From: Pseudomonas tructae
GTDB lineage: Bacteria; Pseudomonadota; Gammaproteobacteria; Pseudomonadales; Pseudomonadaceae
Assembly (NCBI RefSeq): GCF_004214895.1
Contig: NZ_CP035952.1
Coordinates: 3,296,501 to 3,360,500 of the forward strand
Length of the DNA stretch: 64,000 nucleotides
Direction: 5' to 3'
Below the pieces are notes generated by a model, which saw nothing but the letters and a program-made list of their open reading frames with translations, did not search any database and was not told the DNA's origin. Positions 27,140 to 35,368 of the stretch are shown here, piece by piece (position 1 is the first letter of the stretch; the number at the start of each line of letters is the position of its first letter). A program made the position numbers and the translations under genes.

Positions 27140-28101
27140 AGGTCAGTGTCGTGGTACCGATGTTCAACGAAGCCCGGCACATTGCCCGTACCCTGCAGTC
27201 GGCCATGAACGCCGCCGCCGATGCCGGCCTTGACTGCGAACTGATCGTGGTCGACAACGGCTCCAGCGACGACGGCCCGCAGATCGCCCGCAGCCTCGGT
27301 GCCCAGGTGCTGAGCCTGCCCGGGCTGACCATCGGCGCCCTGCGCAACCGCGGCGTACAGGCCAGCAGCGGCGAATGGCTGGCGTTTCTCGATGCCGACA
27401 TCGAAGTTCCCGAACACTGGTTGAGCCTGCTGCTCGACCTGCATGCCGAAGGCCGTGGCGATGTCTTTGCCCTGGACTGCGACACCCCGCGCCAGGCGCC
27501 CTGGTTCGCCCGCGCCTGGCAACGGCGCACGCTGCGCGCCGGGGTGCCGGAATTGCACGCCATGCAGTGGCTGCCGACCCCCAACCTGTTGATGCAGCGT
27601 CACTGGTTCGACCAGGTCGGTGGCTTCAACGAAACCCTGCGCACCGGCGAAGACAAGGACTTTACCTGGCACCTGAACAAGGCCGGCGCGCGCTTGCTGG
27701 CCCTGCGTTCGCCGGTGGTGTTGCACTGGGGCTTCGAAGGCAGCTGGAGCGAATGGCTGGGCAAAGAGCTGTGGCGCCAGGGCAGCAACCTGCAACTGCT
27801 GCGCAGCAATGGCCCGAGCTTGCGCCTGCTGCGTTTCCCCATGCTTTCGCTGGGCGCCTGGGGCCTCGATGCCCTGGCCTTGTCGGCCTTGCTCGACGGT
27901 TTCCCGCACCTGGCCGTGTTGCTGCTGTTTGTCACAAGCCTCCCGGCCCTGGCCCTGAGCCTGCGCCAAAGTTTGAAACACCGCGACCTGCTGTTCGTCC
28001 TGCAGCTCTGGGGCCTGCACTGGATCCGCCTGCACCTGGCCGGTGCGGCCTTCGTGCTCAGCCTGTTCAACTGGAATGCAAGGAGGCCCGCCCGTGGCTG
28101 A
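27136..28101 (+). CDS. Glycosyltransferase family 2
   Basis: A 321-residue GT-A enzyme. The nucleotide-sugar domain starts VSVVVPMFNEARHIARTLQS and continues with VVDNGSSDDGP and the metal-binding LAFLDADIEVP. A GEDKDFTWHL acidic motif near residue 175 serves as the catalytic-base region. One or two hydrophobic helices near the C-terminus (about 245-290) suggest membrane association. It overlaps the polymerase stop by 4 nt and the next glycosyltransferase start by 8 nt, so these genes are translated as one chain. Confidence 0.9.
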   Translation: MKVSVVVPMFNEARHIARTLQSAMNAAADAGLDCELIVVDNGSSDDGPQIARSLGAQVLSLPGLTIGALRNRGVQASSGEWLAFLDADIEVPEHWLSLLLDLHAEGRGDVFALDCDTPRQAPWFARAWQRRTLRAGVPELHAMQWLPTPNLLMQRHWFDQVGGFNETLRTGEDKDFTWHLNKAGARLLALRSPVVLHWGFEGSWSEWLGKELWRQGSNLQLLRSNGPSLRLLRFPMLSLGAWGLDALALSALLDGFPHLAVLLLFVTSLPALALSLRQSLKHRDLLFVLQLWGLHWIRLHLAGAAFVLSLFNWNARRPARG

Positions 28102-29230
28102 GTTCATCTATTGGTTGTGCCTGTTGCTGCCCTTCTATGCCTGGCTCGGTTACCCGCTGCTGCTGACCCTGGTGGGGCCGCTGTTCCCCCGGCACCTGCC
28201 TGCCCCGCTGGCCCCGCAACGGGTCAGCGTGGTGGTGGCGGCGCACAACGAAGAGCGCAACATCGACAACAAGCTGCGCAACCTGCTGGCCCAGGACTAC
28301 CCGGCCGAGCACTTGCAGATTGTTGTCGCCAGCGACGGCTCCACTGACCGCACCGTGGCCCTGGCACGGGCCTTCGACGACCCGCGCATCAAGGTCCTGG
28401 ACCTGCCGCGCATGGGCAAGAACAGCGTGCTCAACGTCGCCGTCAGCCAGTGCAGCGGCGATATCCTGGTGTTCACCGACGCCGACGTGCACTGGATCGA
28501 CGGCGCCCTGGCCGCGTTGCTGGCGCCCTTTGCCGACCCGCAGGTGGGCGGCACGGTGGGCAAGATGATCATCCCGGTGGCCGGCAAGGGCCTGAGCGTG
28601 GGCGAGCGCCTGTACCGCCACTACGAAGCCTGGCTGCGCCGGGTGGAAAGCCGCACCGGCTGCACGGTGTCGGCCGATGGCGCCCTGCAGGCGCTGCGCC
28701 GCGAGCTGTACCAGCCGATCCCGGCGCGGGTCAACGATGACTTCTATATCAATACCTGCGCGCCGGTGGCCGGTAAGCGGGTGGTCTACGTCGACCAGGC
28801 CCAGGTGCTCGACCAGGGCGTGGACGAGGCCGAGCGGCAGTTCAGCCGCCGCCAGCGCGTCACCGTCGGCGGCCTGATCAGCCTGGTCGCCCGCCGCGAA
28901 CTGCTCAACCCGCTCCACCACGGCCTGTATGCCATTGCCCTGATCAGCCACAAGCTGATCCGCCGCCTGGCCCCGGTGCTGCTGGTGCCGCTGCTGCTGG
29001 CGAACCTGTGCCTGCTCGATGAACACGGCTTCTATCGCCTGAGCCTGGCCGCGCAACTGCTCGGCTATGCCGTTGCCATCGCCGGCCTGCTGGATGTCCG
29101 CCAGCGCCTGCCCAAACCGTTTCGCCTGGCCGCCTTCGTGCTGGTCACCCTGGCCGGCATGAGCGTCGGCCTGTGGCAGTTCTTGCGCGGGCACAGCTAC
29201 AACCAATGGACCCCCGACCAGACCCGGTGA
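28094..29230 (+). CDS. Membrane glycosyltransferase family 2
   Basis: About 378 residues. An N-terminal TM helix (AEFIYWLCLLLPFYAWLGYP) comes before a processive-type GT2 domain with VVVAAHNEERNIDNKLRNLL, ASDGSTDRTV, FTDADVHW, a NDDFYIN acidic motif, and an RRQRV motif near residue 260. Two or three TM helices close the protein. The start is the GTG at 28094, because AAGGAGG stands 8 nt before it; a longer frame exists but has no ribosome site. Enzymes of this shape (HasA/IcaA-like) can add beta-linked sugars or polymerise. Confidence 0.9.
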   Translation: MAEFIYWLCLLLPFYAWLGYPLLLTLVGPLFPRHLPAPLAPQRVSVVVAAHNEERNIDNKLRNLLAQDYPAEHLQIVVASDGSTDRTVALARAFDDPRIKVLDLPRMGKNSVLNVAVSQCSGDILVFTDADVHWIDGALAALLAPFADPQVGGTVGKMIIPVAGKGLSVGERLYRHYEAWLRRVESRTGCTVSADGALQALRRELYQPIPARVNDDFYINTCAPVAGKRVVYVDQAQVLDQGVDEAERQFSRRQRVTVGGLISLVARRELLNPLHHGLYAIALISHKLIRRLAPVLLVPLLLANLCLLDEHGFYRLSLAAQLLGYAVAIAGLLDVRQRLPKPFRLAAFVLVTLAGMSVGLWQFLRGHSYNQWTPDQTR

Positions 29231-29239
29231 GCACCTGAC

Positions 29240-30250
29240 ATGCCGATAAAAACCAGTATCAAGCGTGCCAGCGGTTGGCTGTACCTGAACTCCCCCAAGG
29301 GCCGCAACCAGCTGCGCGGCGCCGGGGTGATCCTGATGCTGCACCGGGTCCTGGCCGACGACAGCAGCGCCGCCCTGCCCCACCGCAACGAACTGTGCGT
29401 CGGCCCCCAGGCCTTCGAGCGCCTGCTGCGCTGGCTGCAGCGGCACTTCGACTGTGTGCACCTGATGGACCTGCTCAAAACCCATGAACAGCCTCGCAGC
29501 GGCAACCGGCCCAAGGTCGCGCTGACCTTCGACGACGGCTGGCGCGACAACGCCCTCAACGCCTTCCCGCTGCTGCAGCAGTACCAGGTGCCGGCGAGCA
29601 TCTTCCTGTCCACCGACTACATCGGCAGCCGCCAGCGCTTCTGGTGGGAGAGCCTGGGCGAAACCTTGTGGGGCAGCCATGGCGAAAGTGCGCGGCGGGC
29701 CTTGATCGAACAGCTGCGCAAGATCGGCAGGCCACTGCCCGCCGCCTACTTCATGAGCGACCGGGCCCATGCCCGCAGCCAGGCCCTGGCCAAGTACCTG
29801 CAAAGCCTCAAGAGCTTGAGCCCGGTGGCCCTGCATCACCTGACCAACACCTGCCCGGCAGAATCGCTGCCCCAGGCGCTGGACTGGAACCAGGTACGCC
29901 ATCTGGAGAACACCGGCCTGATCAGCTTCGGCCCCCACGGCGCCAGCCATGCCCTGTTGCCGGGCCTGGACGACCAGCGCCTGGAAGAAGAACTGAGCCG
30001 TAGCCACTACGCCCTGCAACAAGGCTGCAAACAACCGCTGCCGGTGTACTGCTACCCCAACGGCGACCACGATGCGCGGGTGCGCGAACGCCTGGCCGCG
30101 CACCGCTACCCCTTTGCCCTGAGCACCCGCGCCGGCATCTGCCAGGGCCATGACGACCCTCTGGCCCTGCCGCGCATCGGCGTCAGCCAGCGCAACGCCA
30201 GCCGGCCGTCGCTGCTGGCCTGGCGCATCAGCCGCGGAGGGCGCACATGA
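29240..30250 (+). CDS. Polysaccharide deacetylase (NodB-type, carbohydrate esterase 4)
   Basis: A 336-residue protein with the NodB homology domain. The metal/catalytic motif is KVALTFDDGWRDNALNAF (DD pair near residue 96), with PASIFLSTDYIG after it. The second metal motif is SFGPHGASHALLPGL, which supplies the two histidines. PVYCYPNGDHD is the later Arg/Pro-type motif. No signal peptide is evident, so it may act at the cytoplasmic face or be anchored. Removal of acetyl groups from hexosamine units is the family activity; its target here would be the exopolysaccharide repeat (inference). It overlaps the flippase gene by 4 nt. Confidence 0.9.
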   Translation: MPIKTSIKRASGWLYLNSPKGRNQLRGAGVILMLHRVLADDSSAALPHRNELCVGPQAFERLLRWLQRHFDCVHLMDLLKTHEQPRSGNRPKVALTFDDGWRDNALNAFPLLQQYQVPASIFLSTDYIGSRQRFWWESLGETLWGSHGESARRALIEQLRKIGRPLPAAYFMSDRAHARSQALAKYLQSLKSLSPVALHHLTNTCPAESLPQALDWNQVRHLENTGLISFGPHGASHALLPGLDDQRLEEELSRSHYALQQGCKQPLPVYCYPNGDHDARVRERLAAHRYPFALSTRAGICQGHDDPLALPRIGVSQRNASRPSLLAWRISRGGRT

Positions 30251-31551
30251 GCCGCAGCCACTACCTGCGCCACCTGCTGCTGAGCATGGGCACGCGCCTG
30301 GCGATGATCGCCCTGCGGCTGATGCGCAACGTGCTGCTGGCGCGCATCCTCGGCCCCAGCGAGCGCGGCCTGTTTGCCCTGCTCAGCACTCTGCCCGACC
30401 TGATCAGCGCCGCCACCAGCGGCGGGCTCAACACCGCCGTTGGCTACCAGGCGGCCAAGCAGCGCAGCATGGGCCTGCTGCTCAGCCAGGTACTGATCTA
30501 CGGCTGTCTGGTGGCCGGTGCCCTGACCCTGATCTGCGTGGCCCTGGCCCGCGAGTTCGGCACCGAACTGGAAGTGACCACCCAGCTCGGCCTGCTGGCC
30601 TGGCTACTGTTGCTGGCGGTGCCATTGACGGTGCTCAAGAGCGGCCTGCTCACCTTGCACAACGCCACCGGCGGGGTTGGCGCCTTCAATGCCCTGCGCC
30701 TGACCGAATCGCTGGTGCCGCTGCTGCTGTTCGTCGGCCTGTTCTGGATGTGGCAGAACGATGCCCTGGAAGCGGCGCTGATCAGCTGGTTGCTGGGCCT
30801 GAGCCTGGTGGTGCTGCTGGGCCTGTACTGGCTCGGCCGGCAGCACTCGATCCGCCTGTGCTGGGACCGCAGCGGCCAGCGCGAGCTGCTCGCCTACAGC
30901 GCCAAGAGCCACCCGGATTTGTTGTTCCAGCAGGTTATTTTGCGCTCGGACTACCTGTTCATCAGCGCCATGCTCGGCAGTGCCGCCTTGGGCCATTACG
31001 CCATGGCCAGCGCTGCCGCCGAGCTGTTGCTGATCGTCCCGGAAGCGGTGACCACGCCCCTGATGAAACGCCTGCTGCAGCAGGACGCCGGCATGGACAA
31101 ACTCACCCCCCTGGCCCTGCGCCTGACCGCCACGGTGATGCTCGGCGCCTGCCTGAGCATGGCGCTGATTGGCGAGTGGCTGATCGTCACCCTGTTCGGC
31201 GCCGAGTACCAACCGGCCTACCCGGCGCTGCTGGCCCTGCTGCCCGGGCTGTTCGGCCTGTGCTACGCCAGCATCCTGCGCCTGGACCTGCTGGGCAAGA
31301 ACCGCCCCGGCACGGTGTCGCTGCTGATGGGCCTGGGCGCCGCCTTGAACCTTTTGCTCAACGTGCTGCTGATCCCTACCTACGGCATCGTCGGTGCGGC
31401 GGCGGCCTCCTCGATCGCTTACCTGGCGGTGACCCTGGCGATGCTGTTGCTGTACTGCAAGCTCAGTGGCGTGGCCTTCTGGCAAACCTTGCTGGTACTG
31501 CCCAGCGACCTGGCGCCGCTGCGCCAGATGCTGCAACGGCGGCCGGCATGA
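30247..31551 (+). CDS. Wzx-type oligosaccharide flippase
   Basis: A 434-residue polytopic protein of the polysaccharide-transport/MOP superfamily with about 12 TM helices, beginning RHLLLSMGTRLAMIALRLMR and LLARILGPSERGLFALLSTL. It moves lipid-linked repeat units across the inner membrane. Together with the Wzy-like protein, the OPX lipoprotein and the Wzz/GumC-like protein it completes a Wzx/Wzy-dependent pathway. ATGA overlaps occur at both ends. Confidence 0.92.
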   Translation: MSRSHYLRHLLLSMGTRLAMIALRLMRNVLLARILGPSERGLFALLSTLPDLISAATSGGLNTAVGYQAAKQRSMGLLLSQVLIYGCLVAGALTLICVALAREFGTELEVTTQLGLLAWLLLLAVPLTVLKSGLLTLHNATGGVGAFNALRLTESLVPLLLFVGLFWMWQNDALEAALISWLLGLSLVVLLGLYWLGRQHSIRLCWDRSGQRELLAYSAKSHPDLLFQQVILRSDYLFISAMLGSAALGHYAMASAAAELLLIVPEAVTTPLMKRLLQQDAGMDKLTPLALRLTATVMLGACLSMALIGEWLIVTLFGAEYQPAYPALLALLPGLFGLCYASILRLDLLGKNRPGTVSLLMGLGAALNLLLNVLLIPTYGIVGAAAASSIAYLAVTLAMLLLYCKLSGVAFWQTLLVLPSDLAPLRQMLQRRPA

Positions 31552-33467
31552 AGCGCCCCGGCCTGCTGTTTGCCGCCGTGCTGCTTGCGGCCACGGTACA
31601 GGCGGCGCCCTTGCAGTGGGCGGATATCCGCGACGGCAGCCTGTACCTGCAAGCCGCCAAGGCCGACACCCTGACCATCAGCTGGCAACCGGCCTGGCAG
31701 GCCGACGCCAACGCCGAACGCCTGTACCTGCTCGACGGCCAGGGCCACTTGCAGGCCGAACGCTCGATCCAGGCCGCAGAAACCCGTGGCCAGGTGCAAT
31801 GGCCGCTTGCAGCGAGCCGCAATGACTATCAGCTGGAAATCCCCGGCTACAGCTTCCGCCGTTACCGCATCGAGCATGCCGACAGCACCCGTGCCCTGTT
31901 CGCCCCGGCCAAGGTGCACTTCAGCGCCGAAGTCGGGCCTCATGTCGAGCTGTACTTCCGCGTGCCAGCCAACCAGCAGGCGAGCCTGGCCGGCAAGTAC
32001 CACGGTGGCGTGCACGGCCTGCAGGTGCAGCGCCTGGGCGATGGCCGGCAACTGAATCTCGCGCTCAAGCCCTACCCGGCCTACTGGCAGTTCGACCGCC
32101 TGGCGCTGCCGCTGGCCAGCAGCGAGCAAACCTTTCGCCTGCGCCTGCTCGGCCGTGGCAAGGTCGCGTTCTGGCTCGACGGCAGCGCCAACCTGTTTGC
32201 CCAGCAAGCGCAACACCTGGGGCCACTGCACAACGCCGACGGCCAGGTCAGCTTGCGCCTGGGCGAGCGCGTCCTGGGGCCGACCCCGAGCCTGGGCGTG
32301 AACCTGCCCTATGTGCTGCCGCCGCCGTCCAGCTACGCGGTGCTCGACGCCCTGCAACCCCAGGCGGCAGGCTATTACAGCTTCTCCGACCTGCTGGCGC
32401 GCAAGCCCGGCTACGAAGACGCCTTCCGCCGCTTCTACCAGCAGCGCTACCGCATCAAGCAGGACATCACCCTGCTCGGCGGCACCGCCAGGCAATCGGT
32501 GCTGGCTGCCGACCGCACCAGCAACGACGGCCTCGACGCCTGGCTCACCAGCACCCGCGCCTTGCCTGACGACACCCTGCACTACCTGGCCTTCGCCGAC
32601 GAGCCGAACCTGTTCTACCCCGACTACCCAAGCTTCAGCATCTACTTCCGGCACATGCTCGACCGCGTGCAGCGCTTCCCCGGAGCCCGCGAGGCCGGGG
32701 TGCGCATCGCCGTGCCGGCCAGCTCGCGCCTGGTCAACGGCCCGCTGCATGCAGACAGCCGCACGCGCATCGGCCTGGACTGGGCCCGGCGCCTGCTCAA
32801 AGAGCACGGTGCACAAATCGACGCGCTGGCCTGGCACGAATGGATGATCCGCGACCTGCTGGCCACCCGCAGCTACCGCGACTCGGTGCGCCAGGCCGCC
32901 GAACTGGTCGGCCTCGATGCCCAGGGCCGGCCGAACAAAGCGCTGCTGCTGGACCAGACCAACCTGTCCAGTGGCTCGAGCCTGAGCCCCTACGACCAGG
33001 ACACCCACTTTGCTGCGCTGTGGTGGACCTCGGTGGTGGTCAACGCCTCCCAGGACGGCCTGCTCGACATGCTCAACTGGTTCCATGTCGCCGACGAACC
33101 CGAGTGGCCCAAGGGCATGGTGCGGGTGCTCAGTGACGATCGCTTCGAACTCAAACCCGTAGGCCTGGCCCAGCAGTTCATCCAGCAGCACTGGCTCGAC
33201 CAGGTGCTGACCCTGGACAACGACGCCTTCGAAGTCGACGCCCTGGCCATGGCCCGTGGTAAGCAGCGCAGTCTGCTTGGGGTGAACAAGGGCGAGCGCC
33301 TGCAGCAGGTCAGCCTTGCCACCCAACACGCCTGCCCACAAGCGGCACTGAGCCTGTTCGGCCCTGACAACCAGGCACGCGACATGCCGTTTGCCTGCGA
33401 ACAAGGCCGCATCCACTTTCAATTACCGGGGCAAACCCTGTTTGCCCTGACCTGGAGCGCGTCATGA
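31548..33467 (+). CDS. Secreted glycoside-hydrolase-like protein of the exopolysaccharide locus
   Basis: A 639-residue exported protein: signal peptide MKRPGLLFAAVLLAATVQA, a beta-rich N-terminal half (about 20-260), then a region that reads like a clan-A TIM barrel. Candidate catalytic acids are E352 in YLAFADEPNLFYPDYPSF, where the usual NEP is DEP, and E431 in ALAWHEWMIRDL. PslG (GH39) plays this role in the Psl locus, but I see no long sequence match and do not claim orthology. The start was chosen at the ATGA overlap with the flippase; the open frame runs 465 codons further upstream by chance. Likely periplasmic or outer-membrane polymer trimming (inference). Confidence 0.72.
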   Translation: MKRPGLLFAAVLLAATVQAAPLQWADIRDGSLYLQAAKADTLTISWQPAWQADANAERLYLLDGQGHLQAERSIQAAETRGQVQWPLAASRNDYQLEIPGYSFRRYRIEHADSTRALFAPAKVHFSAEVGPHVELYFRVPANQQASLAGKYHGGVHGLQVQRLGDGRQLNLALKPYPAYWQFDRLALPLASSEQTFRLRLLGRGKVAFWLDGSANLFAQQAQHLGPLHNADGQVSLRLGERVLGPTPSLGVNLPYVLPPPSSYAVLDALQPQAAGYYSFSDLLARKPGYEDAFRRFYQQRYRIKQDITLLGGTARQSVLAADRTSNDGLDAWLTSTRALPDDTLHYLAFADEPNLFYPDYPSFSIYFRHMLDRVQRFPGAREAGVRIAVPASSRLVNGPLHADSRTRIGLDWARRLLKEHGAQIDALAWHEWMIRDLLATRSYRDSVRQAAELVGLDAQGRPNKALLLDQTNLSSGSSLSPYDQDTHFAALWWTSVVVNASQDGLLDMLNWFHVADEPEWPKGMVRVLSDDRFELKPVGLAQQFIQQHWLDQVLTLDNDAFEVDALAMARGKQRSLLGVNKGERLQQVSLATQHACPQAALSLFGPDNQARDMPFACEQGRIHFQLPGQTLFALTWSAS

Positions 33468-33501
33468 GCGCGCACCTCACCTGCCAGAAACAGGAGGCAC
33501 C

Positions 33502-34191
33502 ATGAGTGCTTTGAGCAAGATCCAGGACCGCATAAAGCGTAAGGGACTGCGCAACACCTTCAACGCCGGGGTCAAACGTTACCTGTTCTACCACTGGGAA
33601 CTGCTGTGGATGGAGCGCGACCTGGTCAGCCCCGTGCCCCCACACAAACTCAAACCCTACCCGCCGCTGCGGGTCGAGACCATCACCGTCAACAACGTGC
33701 GGGCCTTTGCCAAGCACTTTGGCGACCGTATCGAGACCATGCGCGAACTGGCCACCGAAGGCCACACCGGGCTGATGTTCCTCGATGACGCGGGCGATGT
33801 GGTGGCGTTTATCTGGGGTAGCCCGCGCCACTATCACGACCGCCACTTCTACGGCTGCTGGTTCCCGGTGGGGCCTGGGCAGTTCTTCGAGTTTGGCGGC
33901 GAGCTTGCGCGCAAGTACTGGGGCACGGAGCTGTCGGTCGACCTGCAACTGGAGCTGTGGAAGGCCATGGCCGCCCAGGGCTGCGACACCGTGGTGGATG
34001 TCTGCGAGAGCCACAACATCCCGGCGCTCAAGCTGCACCTGCGCATGGGTTATCAGGAACAAGGGCGGGTCATGCACGTGTACTGCCTGTTCGGGCGCTG
34101 GAAGTTCTACCGCGAGACCCGCTACAGCGCCTCGCGCCTGGAACCCTTGCGCAAACCTGAAACCAGCCCGGCCCCGGCCACGGTGACCTGA
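33502..34191 (+). CDS. GNAT-like acyltransferase of the exopolysaccharide locus
   Basis: A 229-residue protein with an AGGAGG ribosome site. The first 60 residues are basic and hydrophobic (IKRKGLRNTFNAGVKRYLFY). The rest reads as a GNAT fold, with LMFLDDAGDVVAFIWGS and the acceptor helix DVCESHNIPALKLHLRMGYQEQG, where ESHN-x-A-x-x-L-x-x-x-MGY is the typical acetyl-CoA end motif. It may acylate a sugar nucleotide or lipid-linked sugar, but substrate and acyl donor are unknown. It is separated from the glycosidase-like gene by 34 nt, the largest gap inside the locus. Confidence 0.78.
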   Translation: MSALSKIQDRIKRKGLRNTFNAGVKRYLFYHWELLWMERDLVSPVPPHKLKPYPPLRVETITVNNVRAFAKHFGDRIETMRELATEGHTGLMFLDDAGDVVAFIWGSPRHYHDRHFYGCWFPVGPGQFFEFGGELARKYWGTELSVDLQLELWKAMAAQGCDTVVDVCESHNIPALKLHLRMGYQEQGRVMHVYCLFGRWKFYRETRYSASRLEPLRKPETSPAPATVT

Positions 34192-34195
34192 GCCC

Positions 34196-35368
34196 ATGAG
34201 CCTAGACCTGCAGTGGTACCCGTCGCTTGCGGCGGCGGACTTCCCCGCCGCCGAGTACGAGCACCTGCGCCAGCAACTGGCCGACAGCACGCCGTTCAAC
34301 CACCTGGGCTGGCTGCAGGCGGCCGAAGCGGTGCTGACCGGCGATCAACAACTGCAGGTGCTGGTCGGCCGCGATCAGGGCCGGTTGTGCCTGTGCCTGG
34401 CGCTGGTGCGCAGCCGCGAGCGCTTCGGCCCGCTCAAGGCGCAAGTGGTGCGCCACCTGGGCTACCCGCTCAGCGACCGCATCGCCCTGCTCAGCGACCT
34501 GCCCAGCGGCGCCGACGCACAGGTGTTGCGTGCGATCCGCAAGCAACTGCCCCATGCCCTGCTGCAACTGGATGAAGTCCCGGCGCACGCCAGCGCGCAA
34601 GGCCTGCTGCAACGTTGGGCGCGGCGCAGCTCGACCTATGAGCAGCGCCTGAGTTGCCAGGTTCCGGTACACCGCATCGTCGCCCAGGACCGCGAGGAAA
34701 TCAGCGGCGATGCACGCTACAAACTGCGCCGCGCACGCAAGCGCATCGCCGCCTGCGGCGCCCAGGTACGCCGGGTGGAGCCCGATGGCCAGAGCATTCA
34801 TGCCCTGCTCGATGCCGTGGCCGAGGTCGAAACCCTGAGCTGGAAAGGCGATGACGAGGTCGGCATCTTCTCCGGGCCCCAGCGCCGCCAGTGGATGTAC
34901 CAGGCCTTCAGCGCCCTGGCCGAACGCGGCCTACTGCGACTGGTGCTGCTGGAACTGGGCGGCCGCTGCATCAGCTACCGCCTGGGCCTGTACGAGCGGG
35001 GCCGGATCTACGACTACAACCTGGCCTTCGTGCCCGCCCATGCTGACCTGGGCAGTGGCCGGGTGCTGCTCGAAGAATGGATTCACTGGGGCCTGGACGA
35101 CGGCTGGGAGTGGATCGATGCCTCGCGGGTCAGCCTCAACAACTCCAGCCACCAATTGCATGAACGCATGAGCGGCCAGCTCGAGCACCAGCGCCTGAGC
35201 TTCTACAGCTGGCGCCCCAGTGGTATTGCCCTGGGCCTGGCGTTGCGCCTGTGGCGCCGCTTCAAGCCGCAACTGCAACGCTTGCGCACACCAACACCGG
35301 CGCCCGGCGCCAAACCGCCCCCCAAGCAGGAGAACGTGGATGCCCTCCCTGGTCATAGTCAACGCTGA
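34196..35368 (+). CDS. BcsL/CelD-like GNAT acyltransferase
   Basis: A 390-residue protein of the CelD/BcsL type (two GNAT-like halves, FemAB-like). The first half has DSTPFNHLGWLQAAEAVL, the centre has YKLRRARKRIAACGAQVRRVEP, and the second half has LRLVLLELGGRCISYRLGLYE, IYDYNLAFVP and WIDASRVSLNNSSHQLHERM-type sequence. Relatives occur in cellulose and other exopolysaccharide loci and are thought to acylate sugars. The proline-rich tail (TPTPAPGAKPPPKQ) overlaps the beginning of the next gene by 29 nt. Confidence 0.82.
   Translation: MSLDLQWYPSLAAADFPAAEYEHLRQQLADSTPFNHLGWLQAAEAVLTGDQQLQVLVGRDQGRLCLCLALVRSRERFGPLKAQVVRHLGYPLSDRIALLSDLPSGADAQVLRAIRKQLPHALLQLDEVPAHASAQGLLQRWARRSSTYEQRLSCQVPVHRIVAQDREEISGDARYKLRRARKRIAACGAQVRRVEPDGQSIHALLDAVAEVETLSWKGDDEVGIFSGPQRRQWMYQAFSALAERGLLRLVLLELGGRCISYRLGLYERGRIYDYNLAFVPAHADLGSGRVLLEEWIHWGLDDGWEWIDASRVSLNNSSHQLHERMSGQLEHQRLSFYSWRPSGIALGLALRLWRRFKPQLQRLRTPTPAPGAKPPPKQENVDALPGHSQR

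Noticed and set aside
30150..31547. Upstream extension of the glycosidase-like frame (465 codons)
   Set aside because: It overlaps the flippase and deacetylase genes in another frame. The signal peptide and ATGA overlap show the real start at 31548.
31548..33467. Assignment of the glycosidase-like protein as PslG
   Set aside because: Only the gene context and a DEP/WHEW pattern agree; no extended match to PslG was recognised.
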